Origin: Kuschelorhynchus macadamiae
Taxonomy: Eukaryota > Arthropoda > Insecta > Coleoptera > Curculionidae
Direction of reading: 5' to 3'
Length of the DNA stretch: 64,000 bases
Assembly (NCBI GenBank): GCA_030620095.1
Contig: JAUTXW010003400.1
Span: forward strand, 1-64,000
Part shown: in pieces, positions 15,599-26,969 of the stretch
Layout: every line of letters starts with the position of its first letter
Numbering within the stretch: the stretch's first letter is position 1
Notes under the pieces: generated by a model
Told to the model about the DNA's origin: nothing
The model's input: only the letters and a program-made list of their open reading frames with translations
Database searches by the model: none
Position numbers and translations under genes: made by a program

Positions 15599-17171
15599 TC
15601 TGATCATATGACGCATGACAGTTGTGTTTTTCAAGAATTTGAAGTATTTGATCAGCCTATAGTAATTAAGGTTGGGAGTTGTGGATACCTGGTATAATGT
15701 ATGACGTGTTATATGCTTCTGACATAATGTGTAACTTGTTTTCTGTAAAAAGTTCTGTTAGTAAGGGAATCCATTTCTCGAATAGCAACAACAGTTGTAC
15801 CTGTATTTTTAAGAAGAATGGTCAAGTGGTGGCTACTGGAAAAGAATATGGTAATTTGTATCAGATGAACCTGCGTGTGATTCGACCTGCACAACCAGTG
15901 TGTATGCTTACAAAAAAGGAAAGTACACTCCAGTTGTAGCATGAGTGCTTGGCCCATCAAAACAAACACCATGTAAAGACTTTTTTAAAAAATCTGGATT
16001 TTGCTGTTCAAGATGGTAATGAGTACTGTGACGGGTGCGCCTATCGAAAAATGCATCGTGAAAGCTTTGGACATCGTGCTAATCGAGTGGAAAAATCGCG
16101 AGAACTGATTCACTGGGACGTGTGCGGACCGATGGAGACTGAATCGTTTGGCAAGAAACGATATTATGTAGTGTTTAAAGACGATTTCAGCAGTTATAGA
16201 CAAATATATTTTTTGCAACGAAAATCTGAGGTAAAGGACAAATTTGAGTTGTTCTGTAATGAGGTGGAAAATACTTTTGGTGAACATGTGAAAGAGTTAA
16301 ACTCAGATCGTGGAAAATAATATGATAATGCTGAGATGAAACTTTTCCTAAGTAAATTAGGAATTAAGCAAACAATCACTCCACCGTATACTCCTGAACA
16401 CAATGGAGTTGCAGAATTTGAAAACAGGATTTTCGTTGAAGCAGCCAGGTCAATGATGTATGGAAAACCGCCTTTGCCAAAAGCTTTATGGGCAGAAGCA
16501 GTTAACACCGCGGTTTATGTTTTAAATAGAACAGTATCGACAAAAGTTCCAGGTATTGTGCCTTACGAGTTGTGGTTCGACAAGAACTTGGATCGTCGAA
16601 TGGTAGAAAATTTCCGTGTATTTGGAATTGAGTGTTTTGTTTATGTTCCTAAACAACATCGAGGCAAATGGGACAAGAAGGCTATGAAAGGATATTTTGT
16701 TGGATATCATGAGGGTATCAGTGGATACAGAGTATATGTCCCAGAGAAACGCGATGTGATTTTTAGTCGCGACGTAATGTTTAAAGAGGAAACCCTCATT
16801 CCTGTGAATCAAAATCAGGTTACGTGTGAGCTTGAAAACATATCAACGGAATCTCAGCAAAACATCAATAATGAGACAGAACCAATTCCTGAGGAAATTG
16901 AAGCCTCAGATGAGTCTCTAGAAATAAACGATGACGATTCGGATTCCGATTTTAATCCTGGTTTGTTTGAGGAATTGGACAATGTTACTGAACAATCAGC
17001 CCTTCAGCGGATGAAGCTTCGAGGTAAAAGTGAATTGAAACGACCCGAGCGATTTGGATACTTATCCTGCTCAAGTGAACTTCATGAACCGAAAAATTTT
17101 CGAGAAGCTATAAGTGTTAGTGAAGCCGAAAAATGGAAATTAGCAATGCAGGAAGAAATAAATTCTCTGTG

Positions 17172-17227
<56 letters not shown>

Positions 17228-18330
17228 ACCGGAAGAGTTTGAGGATAATTCAGGTCGAGTGTGTAAACTTGTGAAGAGTTTGTACGGACTAAAACAGGCC
17301 CCTAGATATTTGAATCAACGTTTTACACACTTCCTTTTATATTTTGGGCTAGTTGAGAAGAAAATAAATCCATGCTTATTCCAGTGAGTGAAAGGGCAAT
17401 GCAGGTTATTTGTGGTTATTTATGTGGATGATGGTTTAGTTCTAGCAACAAATAAAATTGATGCCAATGTTTTCTTGAAACAATTAACCCAAGAATTCAA
17501 AGCTGTAACAACAAAGTCGGTTAAATCATTTTTAGGCATTGAACTGTCATTTAGAAAAGATGGGTCAATTTTCTTGAATCAAAGTGTACATTGAAAAGAT
17601 ATTGGAGAGGTTTAACGTGCAAGATAGTAATCCTGTATCAACTCCAATAGATGTTCGATGGAATAAAAGCGAAAATTCAAGCAAATGTGCAGAAAATGTG
17701 CCATATAGAGAAGTTGTGGGATATTTGATGTATCTGCAAATGATTACCCGTCCAGATATCTCATTTGGTGTCAACATGCTTTTACGAAACTTGGATATAC
17801 CTATTCAGGCACATTGGATCTTGGTAAAACGAATTTTACGCTATTTAAATGGCACGAAAACATTTGACTTACTGTATCAAACTAGTGGTATTTTCGAGGT
17901 GTATAGCGATGCAAGTTACGCTGAAGATGTTCAAACGAGAAAATCGACGTCGGGAGTTCTTTGCAGATTTGAGAATGCAGCTGTCATCTGCAAGACCCGA
18001 AAACAGCAATGTGTGGCACTGTCAACTACTGAAGCAGAATTCATTAGTGCCGCGAGTGCCGTAAAAGAAGGTGTTTGGTTGTCACGAGTGCTAACCGAAC
18101 TTGGTGTACCATGTGGTAAGTTCAATCTTAACGTTGACAATCAAAGCGCGATTAAACTTCAAAATTTCATGACAGGTCTAATGATATCGATGTTAAATTC
18201 AATTATGTCCGTGACTTATACAAAAAGGGTTGTATAAATGTAACTTATGTACCCAGCAATGCTCAATATGCTGAAGTTTTTAGCACGTACCACTTTTGTT
18301 AAGATGCGAGATATGTTAGGAGTTTGTAAT
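15580..18330 (+). pseudogene. copia pol: protease, integrase, RT, RNase H, broken
   Basis: Protease: DSGVSDHMT near 15,590-15,612 (catalytic DSG). Pre-integrase and integrase: zinc-binding HECLAHQNKHH...C..C, then HWDVCGPM (first Asp), LNSDRG (second Asp) and HNGVAEFENR (third acidic residue) up to about 16,470, followed by the typical GYFVGYHEGISGYRVY block. RT: WKLAMQEEINSL at the N-edge, then (AT)n at 17,175-17,224, then MQPEEF, SLYGLKQAPRYL and the active-site YVDDG near 17,421-17,435. RNase H: YSDASYAED, TRKSTSG and LSTTEAEFISA near 17,900-18,050. The central RT segment with the first catalytic Asp is missing. Stops near 15,938, 16,318, 17,273 and 17,592 and frameshifts break it. Confidence 0.92.
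17175..17224. repeat. (AT)n inside the copia RT domain
   Basis: About 50 bases of AT replace roughly 130 codons of the RT domain. The right edge runs into the native codons for I-Y-M-Q-P, themselves AT alternation. Confidence 0.9.
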
Positions 18331-18375
18331 TTTTAGTTTGTTATTTTTTTAAAGAGAGTTTAGCTTTAGGGAAAG

Positions 18376-18647
18376 TGATAGATAATATGGTTTATGTTTA
18401 TTATTTTATGCAGAAAGCCAAACTTTTTCTTATAGGTATACTAGTTGATTATGTATCTTTATGCCTTGTTGTTGAAACCGGATATCTGAGAAATGTATTG
18501 ATCCGTAAGTCTATTTATAGTTTACGCTGCATACTCTGGTTTGTTATTTTTTCATTTATTAAGATTTAAGTTTAAGTAAATTAGTTGAGTTTGAATAAAG
18601 CTTGTATACGGACCGGCGTGTTTTATCTTTACGAATAGAATCGAACA
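18376..18647 (+). repeat. copia 3' LTR
   Basis: Partner of 14,475-14,728. Carries extra bases near 18,425 (tttct), 18,570 (tttaag) and 18,612 (a ccggcgtg-type insertion) relative to the 5' copy. Confidence 0.95.
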
Positions 18648-18652
18648 ATAAA

Positions 18653-19291
18653 AAAGTAAATTATTTTTGTCTATGAAGAGAGTATGAAATGACCAAAAAT
18701 ATTGTTCCATCTCTGGTATGAGAATAATGATAGGATGCGATGTATGTACCAATAAAATATTCTATTGGTATGTAATATCAAGTTGGTTAAAATGGTGGTA
18801 TAATGGTAAGGGCAGAATGGGCCGAAGAGTGCCGTGAGGATTTTTTGGAGGGGGAGCATTTAGAGTCGACAGAAAAAAATCACGTACCTATTGGATATAA
18901 CCAAGTGCGAAACTATTGGCGTCAATCATGAACGGGAAGAAATGTGTTTAAATTATTGGGATACGATTATGAGAAAAACTTTGACTATATACTTTAAGAG
19001 GTTATATTAGTTTCTACCTGGTTGGTTTTTTTGTTATCTTGACACGTTTTGTCATGTATTTATTGTTTTTTGTATTTTATTATAAATAAAGTTTTGTTAA
19101 ACGGATTTAAAAGTTTTGATATCATGACAAATTACTGACAGCGGCGCATTTAGGGAGGAGAGGCAAAAGGCCCCTCTCAAAGAGGTAATAACCCAACCAC
19201 TTTATTTTATAAAGAAGACATTACGAGAAATGTTCTACTCTCAGGAAAAGCGAGGATCTTTTTTTTAAACGCTGATTTTCATAGGTGTTAT
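18653..19291. other. Spacer between copia and hAT elements
   Basis: No gene recognised. A GC-rich phrase at 19,137-19,180 (cagcggcgcatttagggagg) resembles a hAT terminus, but I found no partner or target duplication. Confidence 0.45.
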
Positions 19292-19578
19292 GTCGTGCTT
19301 AGGGTTTGCAATCCCGCGGGTATTTTTTTCCCGCAACACAACAGCGGGAAATTAGCTTTTCCCGCGGGATCCCGCAGCAGTCTTATTAAATTTATATTTC
19401 ATGAAAATTTCAAGGCAAATGATCTTTTAATATTTTATTTTAATTAAAACAAACAATTCCTATGCTATAGGTCAAATAGATAAATAAACAAAAATTCATT
19501 CTTATAAACATTATTCACCTATACATGTAAAAACAACTAATATTTACTAAACTGAAAGTTAAATTTATATATGTTTTT

Positions 19579-21585
19579 TTAAAATAACTTATATTTTTTC
19601 TGAAAATAAGAGCGCAAAAAACACAAAATGTCTATTGTTTTGTCCCCAAGCCTACTTCTTATCGAACTACAAATGTATCCGGCTGCAGAAAAAGCCCTTT
19701 CTGCTTCGACGCTTGTAGGAGCTATAGTATTCAAATGGTCATAAACAAGGGACAAGTATTTGCCTTTTATTCCACTATTCTCATAATTAATCATCTCAGT
19801 CTTGATAATTTTTTCGAAATTTTTGCCGTGCTCATCCATATTTGACCTGCAGGTTTCATTCTTTTCTTTATGTAATTGAATTTCTAGTTCTTCGAGTGAT
19901 ACATTTACTTCTAAGTTAATATTACCTTCTTCATCTCCCGAATTCTTAGAATTATTATCAACCTCATCATCTGTATGATCTTTTAAACTCAACACTCTCT
20001 CACAAATATTTATAATTTCGATGCGAATGCAACTCTTTTTCAATGCGAATGTGTTATCTGGCGATTTTAGACAGCTCTCGTATTTCTTTGGGTTGTGAAG
20101 ATAGAGATGTATTCCGGACAAATGCACCCGACGCTCTTTAATTCTCTTTTGCAGAGCAGTAGATAGTTCAGCACTGACTTCGTTTTGTTGTTTATCTAGT
20201 TTATCCAAGATGAATCGAAGAGTTGTATCAGCCGTTAAAAGCGTAGAATCTCTTCTGCACAAGACTTCAACGCCCAATTTAACTGGCTGTAAACTGAAAA
20301 CCAATTCCTTGAGCTTCACCCAATCTTCATGGGAAAATTTGATTTCAGACTCTACGTCAATCAGAGCTTTGCTTGTACACCCTTTAAGTATATGAAAACG
20401 CTCCAGCATATTGAACAGGCTACTCCATCTGGTCTTGCAATCTAAGATCAGACTCACGTTTTTTCCGAGATCTTCTCGTACATATTTTTGTAAGCAATCA
20501 TCTTTAGTTGGAGATTTTCTGAAAATCTTTACAACTTTTCTTACTTTGTTGATGAGATCTTTGTAATTTGGTACTAATTCCGCGGGAAACTGTTCTAGTA
20601 AGTTAACAGTCAAAACCTGCTCCTCACCTTCCCCGCTTATCTCATCATCGCGGTAATCGTTATCATCATCAGAGCAATCAGGTTCTTCTTCATTTTGGAG
20701 GGAAGGAAATACTACTGATTCCTTGCTAGGGACATTTTTGTACAAAGTATCGATAACAGCAAGTTGTATACCATGCGCGTAACATAGTTGTTGGTGGCAA
20801 GGCATCAGTCGGCCAACTTTCTTCATGACACTGGCACCGTCAGTAGTAATCGCGATAATGTCCGTATCAAGATAAAGACCAAATCTCTCTAAACGTAATT
20901 TGACTAAATCGATGCAATGTTGTGCGTCGCAAGAACCGTGGATTCGTATTAACCCGAGATTGAAATGTGTTCCTATATGATGCACGTTCACGTTCAAATA
21001 TCTTTGATTTTTTATAGATGTCCACTCATCGAAAGTTAAAGAAAATTTTTGTCCCCGACTTTTAAGATTTTGTAGTTTTTTTATTATGTCATCCTTAACT
21101 GTTTTCGCAAAATTTTCTACAATGGATTTTATGGTATTAGGAGATGTAGGTAAACTGTACCCGGCTTTCAAAAATAAATATCTCAAATCTTCAGAGGTGC
21201 AGAGACAGTTGAAAGATAAGCCATCTTTTGCCACCATTCTAGATATCATGAATTCTTTAGAGTGCTCTTTCACTAAATATGTATCAATAGTATTAACTTT
21301 TTTGGCTTTTTTCTTTGGTATAATTGAATCTTCCACGTCACTTTGTCGACTGGTCATTTTGATTGAGGTATATTGTGAAGTTGATGGTCGGGGATGATCA
21401 GATGCGTGTGTTCTAGAAGTCTCCAGATCTATGAGATGTTTAGATTTTAAGTGACACTTTAAACCTTTGGTTGATCGCTGACTTATTTTCAAAATGTTAT
21501 TACAAAAACAACATCTCGCACTTTCACCAGTTCTTGCAAAATAATCCCAAAGAGTTTTGTCACGTTTCCCTGTTTCGTTCGACAT
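19579..21585 (-). CDS. hAT transposase with BED zinc finger, uninterrupted
   Basis: A 668-residue open frame taken from the ATG at 21,585 (MSNETGKRDKTLWDYF). The frame stays open 51 codons further up, but a 3' splice signal (ttattttacag, on the minus strand near 21,594-21,605) lies just before this ATG, so the upstream part is probably untranslated. A BED-type finger (CCFCNN...H..H) occupies about residues 25-50. The RNase H-like core shows LTFDEWTS, ITTDGASVMKK and CKTRWSSLFNM, with an acidic insertion in the middle. The C-terminus has the hAT dimerisation signature TSVEAERAFSAAGYICSSIR. No stop or frameshift is seen. The product would cut and paste the element in the nucleus. It looks potentially functional, but the nested insertion lies in its 5' leader. 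Confidence 0.9.
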   Translation of the reverse strand: MSNETGKRDKTLWDYFARTGESARCCFCNNILKISQRSTKGLKCHLKSKHLIDLETSRTHASDHPRPSTSQYTSIKMTSRQSDVEDSIIPKKKAKKVNTIDTYLVKEHSKEFMISRMVAKDGLSFNCLCTSEDLRYLFLKAGYSLPTSPNTIKSIVENFAKTVKDDIIKKLQNLKSRGQKFSLTFDEWTSIKNQRYLNVNVHHIGTHFNLGLIRIHGSCDAQHCIDLVKLRLERFGLYLDTDIIAITTDGASVMKKVGRLMPCHQQLCYAHGIQLAVIDTLYKNVPSKESVVFPSLQNEEEPDCSDDDNDYRDDEISGEGEEQVLTVNLLEQFPAELVPNYKDLINKVRKVVKIFRKSPTKDDCLQKYVREDLGKNVSLILDCKTRWSSLFNMLERFHILKGCTSKALIDVESEIKFSHEDWVKLKELVFSLQPVKLGVEVLCRRDSTLLTADTTLRFILDKLDKQQNEVSAELSTALQKRIKERRVHLSGIHLYLHNPKKYESCLKSPDNTFALKKSCIRIEIINICERVLSLKDHTDDEVDNNSKNSGDEEGNINLEVNVSLEELEIQLHKEKNETCRSNMDEHGKNFEKIIKTEMINYENSGIKGKYLSLVYDHLNTIAPTSVEAERAFSAAGYICSSIRSRLGDKTIDILCFLRSYFQKKYKLF

Positions 21586-22612
21586 CTTTCTATCTGTAAA
21601 ATAAGAAATATAACGTATTGAACCGCGAATTTTGAAAGTTAAAAAAAATGTATTAAATATATTTTTAAAAGTAATTCCCAAAGTTAAATAACGGGGATGA
21701 TTCAGTATCATTTTTAGATAATACTTTTGGAAAATCATAAATATTTAACCCAACACTGCGAAAACTCCTTTGCGGTACCTCATCAATAGAATTTTCGTCC
21801 CTTTAAAACTAACAGAAAAAATCAACAAATTAAGATGTGTTATTATCCTCTTCTAGACCATTAATACAGATTAATGAATAAAATCTACTCTCATCAGCTT
21901 AATATCGCCACCATTTTGTCCCACACATGAAATTTATGAATTATATATTAAAAATGATGTAATGTAAACCGAATTAAAAAAATATAAAAAATATCTATAA
22001 TTTTGTAATTTGCTAATAAAATTAATTAACTCAATATTATTTTTCGCGGTAATCTCTTGAATTCCATATGAATTATTATTTACTTGCATAATTAGATGTT
22101 GATATTTTATATGTTATTTTCATTCTTCTCGTTATTAATATTACAGATTCAAAAAGTAGTTAGTTTAATTGCATTAAACCAAAAGTTATTTAACCTTATA
22201 TTGACCCTTAGAACTTGGCAACAGTACCAGGGCCGTAGCCAGAATTTTTTTTCGGGGGGGGTTTGCTCAGAGACATAGACAGAATTTAATTTATGGGGGG
22301 GGGGCAGGCAGGGTACATAAGCGCCGCAGGCGAAAATTTTTCGGGATGCCACGCCCATAATGATTATTTTTTTTACTTTTTTATGTTTTCTCTTTTGTTA
22401 GTTAAATAGTAAAACAAACGAATTAATATAATACAAAACTAAAAATTGTATGTTATGCGCTTTTTTAAAGTAAATTTCTGAAACGACCTATAATAATAAG
22501 GTATGTATGTATCCCTATGGGTTTGCTGATTGAGGAATAATCAAGTATACAATAATGGTTGTAAAAAACGTATTTATTAGTTCAAACATTTATAAGCGTT
22601 TATAAGGCTAAA

Positions 22613-25589
22613 CTAAAGTGTTAAATTTAAACGACGGGCTTTTTCTACAAAAATATTAATTACTTCCTGATTGTTTATGTTTCTATATATACTCATTAAT
22701 GCTAAGTCAGACATTCTTTCTTGGCCAGAACTATTTCTTATATAACTTTTAATGCGTTTCATTGTAGAAAAGGTACGCTCTGGGGTTGCAGTAGTCATAG
22801 GTAATGTACATAAGATTTTTATTAACTCGTAAACGTTAGGGAAAAACTTCTTATCGCACATATCTAATGTCTGTAAAGCGCTTTGTGGAATATCTTTAAT
22901 TTGATTTTCCCATTTAGTCTGCCAAATTTTTATTTCCGATATGGCAACTTCTTTTTCAACAAACTTGCTATAAAAATCAATGGTTCTTTGCAGCTCCTCA
23001 TCAACAAGTTCTTCAATATTTTTTAGGTTTTTTGGCAACAATTTATTTAAAGATTTAAATATTTCTTTATGCTTAAGAAATCTGCTATGGATTTGTGAAA
23101 GAAAATCGTCTATAAAGGGGATAGCTATAGCGATTCTGTAGTATTCTTCAGGAGTGTGAACACTTATGTTTACACGATTAATTTGCCTTTTATTAACTCT
23201 TGGGATGGTAACGACTTCATTCACTGACTCAAGCATGTTTGTGGCATTTTCAAAAATTCCATGGAAAAAAATGTCCATGTTCTCGCGATTTTTTTCGACT
23301 TGAAGTTTAACGTTTTCAATAAAAGCAAGAGCAGACGGCAAATCAATATCGACACTTTGGAGTATCTTACTGAGGTTTATTGTATAGGCAAACAAAGATT
23401 CTGCCACACACAAACTAATAACAAATTCACTTGAAATTACACTTTTTAAAAAAGCAGAAGCTTTTGAAGATGTTTCCATATCCCTGGATTCAGAGAGATC
23501 TTCTAATATTTCTACAATCGTAGTATAAATTTCTTTAAACCTCATAAGAGCAGTGTGATTCTCCACCCATCGAGTTTCGCACATCGGTACTAGTCGCGAC
23601 CAACTCGTCTCAGGATAACTTTGTTTAATCTTTTCCTGAAGTAAGGCAGTGCGCTTAGCGGAAAGTCTAAAGAAGTTACCAATTGATTTTATCGTCCCTA
23701 TACAATTGCGGATACTTTGAACCTGGCAAGAATGACTTATAGCTAAATTAAGGGAGTGAGAGCTACAGTGTACATATAAAGCACAAGGGTATAATTTTCT
23801 TATTTCGGCTTGAACACCACTAAAAGACCCAGACATGGCCGCTGCACCATCATAACCCTGACCAATCATCATACCGCAATCAAGTCCAAAAGTGCTAAGT
23901 GTTTGTAATATTAAATCAGATAATCCTTTTCCGGTTGCATCTTTAACGGGTACAAATCCCAAAAAATTTTCTTTAATAACGTGTTGATTTTTTTCATTAA
24001 TATCAATATATCTTATACACAAAGTCATTTGTTCTATCCTGGAGACATCAGTGGTTTCATCAGCTAGTATCGAAAAAAGACCCGATTTTGAAATATTTTT
24101 TATTATTTCTTATATTATAATAGACCCACAAATCTTAATAAGTTCATTTTGCACAGTTGGGCTTATATATTGCGCATTAAGTCCACTTTTTTCCAAATGA
24201 GTTTTCAAAACAGTATCGGTTTTTGCACGCATACGCAATAACGCTCGAAAATTTCCGTCATTTATATCAGGCTCTGAATCGTTTGTACTAATCGCTCTGC
24301 CACTATCATTTGTGCCTCTTAAAGCGAGCTCTTGCCTGCCACACAATTTAATTATTTCAATAATCGAAATTAGTTTTTCGCGGTTCTCCATAACTTTCTG
24401 TTTATAACTTTGATTAACCTGCTCGATTACACTGGTTTGTTTTTTAGAAAAAACTTGCACAACATTTTCGGCCAATAAAAGAGATTTTTTATGATATATG
24501 TTTTGCTCATGTTGTGAAAATACTTCTATTGCATCTTTGTATTTATTAAAAGGTTTTTTTACTAAGGCTGACAACTTTTGGTTTCCTCCCTTTCCAGCTG
24601 CTTCATTTGCAAATAAAACGCAATATTTACATAGTGCTCCTTGTTCATTAAGCTTGGTATATGCTAACCACGGAAATCTAGTAAACCAAGTATACTGAAA
24701 TTTTAAGTTTCTGCTACCTAAAAAAAAAACAATAATCTGGATGCACTTTAATAAGGCGGGTCTATAATTTTTTTAATGACTGTTTTTTTTAATTTCTACC
24801 CTTGTCCAGCCTATAAAAAAAGCAAAAATATGTGTAATTCGTAGATTCTTACGGATTACACATTTTTTTGGGTTTTTTAATGGGCTTGACAAGGACAGAA
24901 ATAGAAAAAAAGGTCATGAAAATAATAAAAAACCCGCTTTATTAAAGTGCATCCGAGATTACTGATATTTTTTTTCATACTGACAATTTTGAATCTAAAA
25001 TAAAATGGCCTAATAATGTAAATAATTATTTGTTAAACATATAACAACGTATTTATTTTAGGCATAAAAAAGTTTATTTATTTTTTTAAATGCGTATTTA
25101 TCAAATTTGTTAACGCATCAATTGGGGTAAAAAATAAGTCATAAGGTAAAAGGATACGTATATAGCTGGTAATCTATTGTCAATCAATTTTCGTTTTTTT
25201 TTAAACAATACCTATTTTTTTAATTATTTTATTTTTTATTAAAATGTTGATTTTTATTTAAGTTATATCTTACCTTGTTTTGGAAAATCGTAGGAAGTCT
25301 TGGGCTTCCAAAGCGATTCATTCAATGTATATTTTAAGTCATCAGTTATATATTTTTGTAAACCATTTCCTATGTCAAAATCACTTTCTGTATTACTACA
25401 ACTACTACAAGGTGTAACATCGGTTTTAGAAGTTAATGGGACGTCACCGACCTTAGCCGTAACGTCTGTAGTATTCTGTTCGTGTTCGTGGTTATCTTTA
25501 TTGGCAATATTATCACTAACATCACTACTAGCACTACGTTTTTCAAAGCTAAAATCGAACAGAGTTGTGCTTTGCTTGCGTTTCGACAT
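22613..25589 (-). pseudogene. TTF-type hAT transposase, two exons, one nonsense codon
   Basis: Exon 1 (25,589 to about 25,270) starts MSKRKQSTTLFDFSFEK and ends ...FPKQG at a GTAAG donor. Exon 2 starts near 24,720 after a T-rich acceptor (tttttttttag) with matching phase, giving the TTF-type zinc finger block WLAYTKLNEQGALCKYCVLF. The frame then runs through DESTDV-type FSILADETTDV, GYDGAAAMSG, HCSSHSLNLAI and CETRWVENH to the dimerisation block TTATPERTFSTMKRIKSYIR and a stop at 22,613. One in-frame TAA at 24,110-24,112 is the only break I see between 24,720 and 22,613. The protein family includes ZMYM1-like and 'DUF4371' transposases. Confidence 0.88.
24735..24959. mobile_element. Palindromic MITE in the transposase intron
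   Basis: A 225-base near-perfect inverted repeat, starting ATCTGGATGCACTTTAATAA and ending in its complement (ATCTCGGATGCACTTTAATA read from the other strand). TA flanks both sides, which fits TA-targeting elements of the Tc1/mariner group. It has no coding capacity. It sits about 12 bases from the exon 2 acceptor, so its RNA hairpin would be next to the splice site. Confidence 0.8.
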
Positions 25590-26151
25590 TATTTTTATTT
25601 ATTCACAAAATGTGCAGCAGTACGTTACGTGCTTATAACTTAAAAAGACTGCAGGCCGTAACGAAAAACCAAAACAGATCTTGGTGATTCCCCGAAACCA
25701 AATCAAATATCGTCTGTACACGTTTGACGTTTGGCGTGTTAGCGCGCGGCTGGCTGCAATAAATATTAGTCTAGGTGTACATCTCAGAAAAAGGCTTCGA
25801 CGCGACAGCGGCAGTTACAATAATTTTTAACAAATTCGTTAAAATAGTTAGGAAATTATTTAAAGGTAATAATTTTTTTTATGTAATTAAACGGCAAGTT
25901 TTTTTTTAAATAGCTTATAAAATTTGCATATTATTGAAATTTGGGGGGGGGGTCACAACCCCCCTAACCCCCCCCTTGGCTACGGCCCTGAACAGTACTT
26001 TCACTTGTTATTTAAAATACACTCCTTTCTCAAAATAACGGTTTTCGTGTGCTCGACATTTTCATATAGAAATAATGTGATTCGTTTTTGTGAAATCCGA
26101 TGCGTATATAACTGAAAAAACTTTTCTATAATACTATTTATATAAAATATG

Positions 26152-26152
<1 letters not shown>

Positions 26153-26221
<69 letters not shown>
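26153..26221. repeat. (AT)n microsatellite within the outer hAT
   Basis: About 69 bases of alternating AT near the 5' (right) end of the outer hAT. Confidence 0.95.
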
Positions 26222-26224
<3 letters not shown>

Positions 26225-26730
26225 TCGTGGTTCTTGTCAAATTTATTCAAAAGTTTATGCTACTTACGTAATTAACTAGGAAAATTTTGTGCGATGTGAC
26301 CGGATCCAAAGAGCAAACGGAAACAACTGAATATGAAATTATTGTGAAAGAAACACAGGCGCTGCGCTGGTGATTCGCCAGCAAACTATTATTAATCGAT
26401 AAATTTCGTGCGGATCCCGCATTCCCGCACGCCTACTGCGGGAATTCCGCAGGTCTCAAAAACCTAGTCGTGCTAACTTAGTCTTTAGCATCAAAATATA
26501 CTATGTATAAATTTGTATGATTTCTTGTTTCATTTTTACTCTTACTCAAAAATACTTAACACTGGTAGCTGGTAGTTATTTTATGCAATTAAATCACATC
26601 CTAAAAAATAAGATTTATTTAAATTTTTTAATTCGTAAGAACAGGGTACACAAATTCATATAAACATCAATACTAAATATAAAGTTGTTATTTGTAATTT
26701 ATTTTTAATGCATTTTATGATTTCTACAGT

Positions 26731-26961
26731 CACTGGTGTAGCCAAAATATGTATCTGCAAGGTTAGCGCAGGAAATTCGGAGCAGTTTGTTTTTAGGATA
26801 TCTCTCCGTCGATGGGGCGGTCGAATAAAAAACGACGCCCCAACTGTATTACGTCCTGTTTGTATTATATAAGTTTTTTTATATAAATTTGTACAATATT
26901 AATCATATTTTAAATATGGCTGACCTTTTGCCCCTTCCCCCTTTCTTTGGCTATGCCAGTA
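26731..26961. mobile_element. hAT-type MITE, 231 bases
   Basis: Terminal inverted repeats CACTGGTGTAGCCAAA and (complement of the right end) TACTGGCATAGCCAAA. Flanks TCTACAGT (26,723-26,730) and TCTAGAGT (26,962-26,969) match at 7 of 8 positions, as expected of an aged 8-bp duplication. Non-coding interior with GC-rich patches. Confidence 0.75.
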
Positions 26962-26969
26962 TCTAGAGT

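Larger units (their letters stand above)
14475..18647 (+). mobile_element. Ty1/copia LTR retrotransposon, decayed
   Basis: A complete but mutated copia-class element of 4.17 kb. It has two LTRs of about 254 and 272 bases starting TGATA and ending GAACA. The 5-bp target duplication is perfect: ATAAA at 14,470-14,474 and 18,648-18,652. A primer site follows the 5' LTR, and a short purine tract (agggaaag) precedes the 3' LTR. Gag with two zinc knuckles, protease, integrase, reverse transcriptase and RNase H follow in copia order (integrase before RT). Many stops, frameshifts and an RT deletion filled by (AT)n mean it is dead. Confidence 0.95.
22228..25990 (-). mobile_element. Nested hAT element, TTF/ZMYM1-like
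   Basis: Inserted into the leader of the outer hAT. Perfect 8-bp duplication AACAGTAC at 22,220-22,227 and 25,991-25,998. Terminal repeats CAGGGCCGTAGCCA at both ends, followed by long G (left) or C (right) runs. The 3.76 kb element encodes a split transposase on the minus strand. Its first intron holds a small palindromic MITE. Confidence 0.93.
19300..26466 (-). mobile_element. Autonomous-looking hAT element (outer of a nest)
   Basis: Flanked by a perfect 8-bp target duplication GTCGTGCT (19,292-19,299 and 26,467-26,474), the hallmark of hAT insertion. Left end TAGGGTTTGCAATCCCGCGG, right end (complement) TAGGTTTTTGAGACCTGCGG: related, imperfect terminal repeats, each followed by more cccgc-rich sub-terminal words. 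Removing the nested element at 22,228-25,990 and its duplication leaves about 3.4 kb, a normal size. It carries one transposase on the minus strand. An (AT)n run (26,153-26,221) lies near its right end. Confidence 0.93.

Noticed and set aside
18780..18880. GC-richer patch between copia and hAT as a gene fragment
   Set aside because: No frame longer than a few dozen codons and no motif on either strand.
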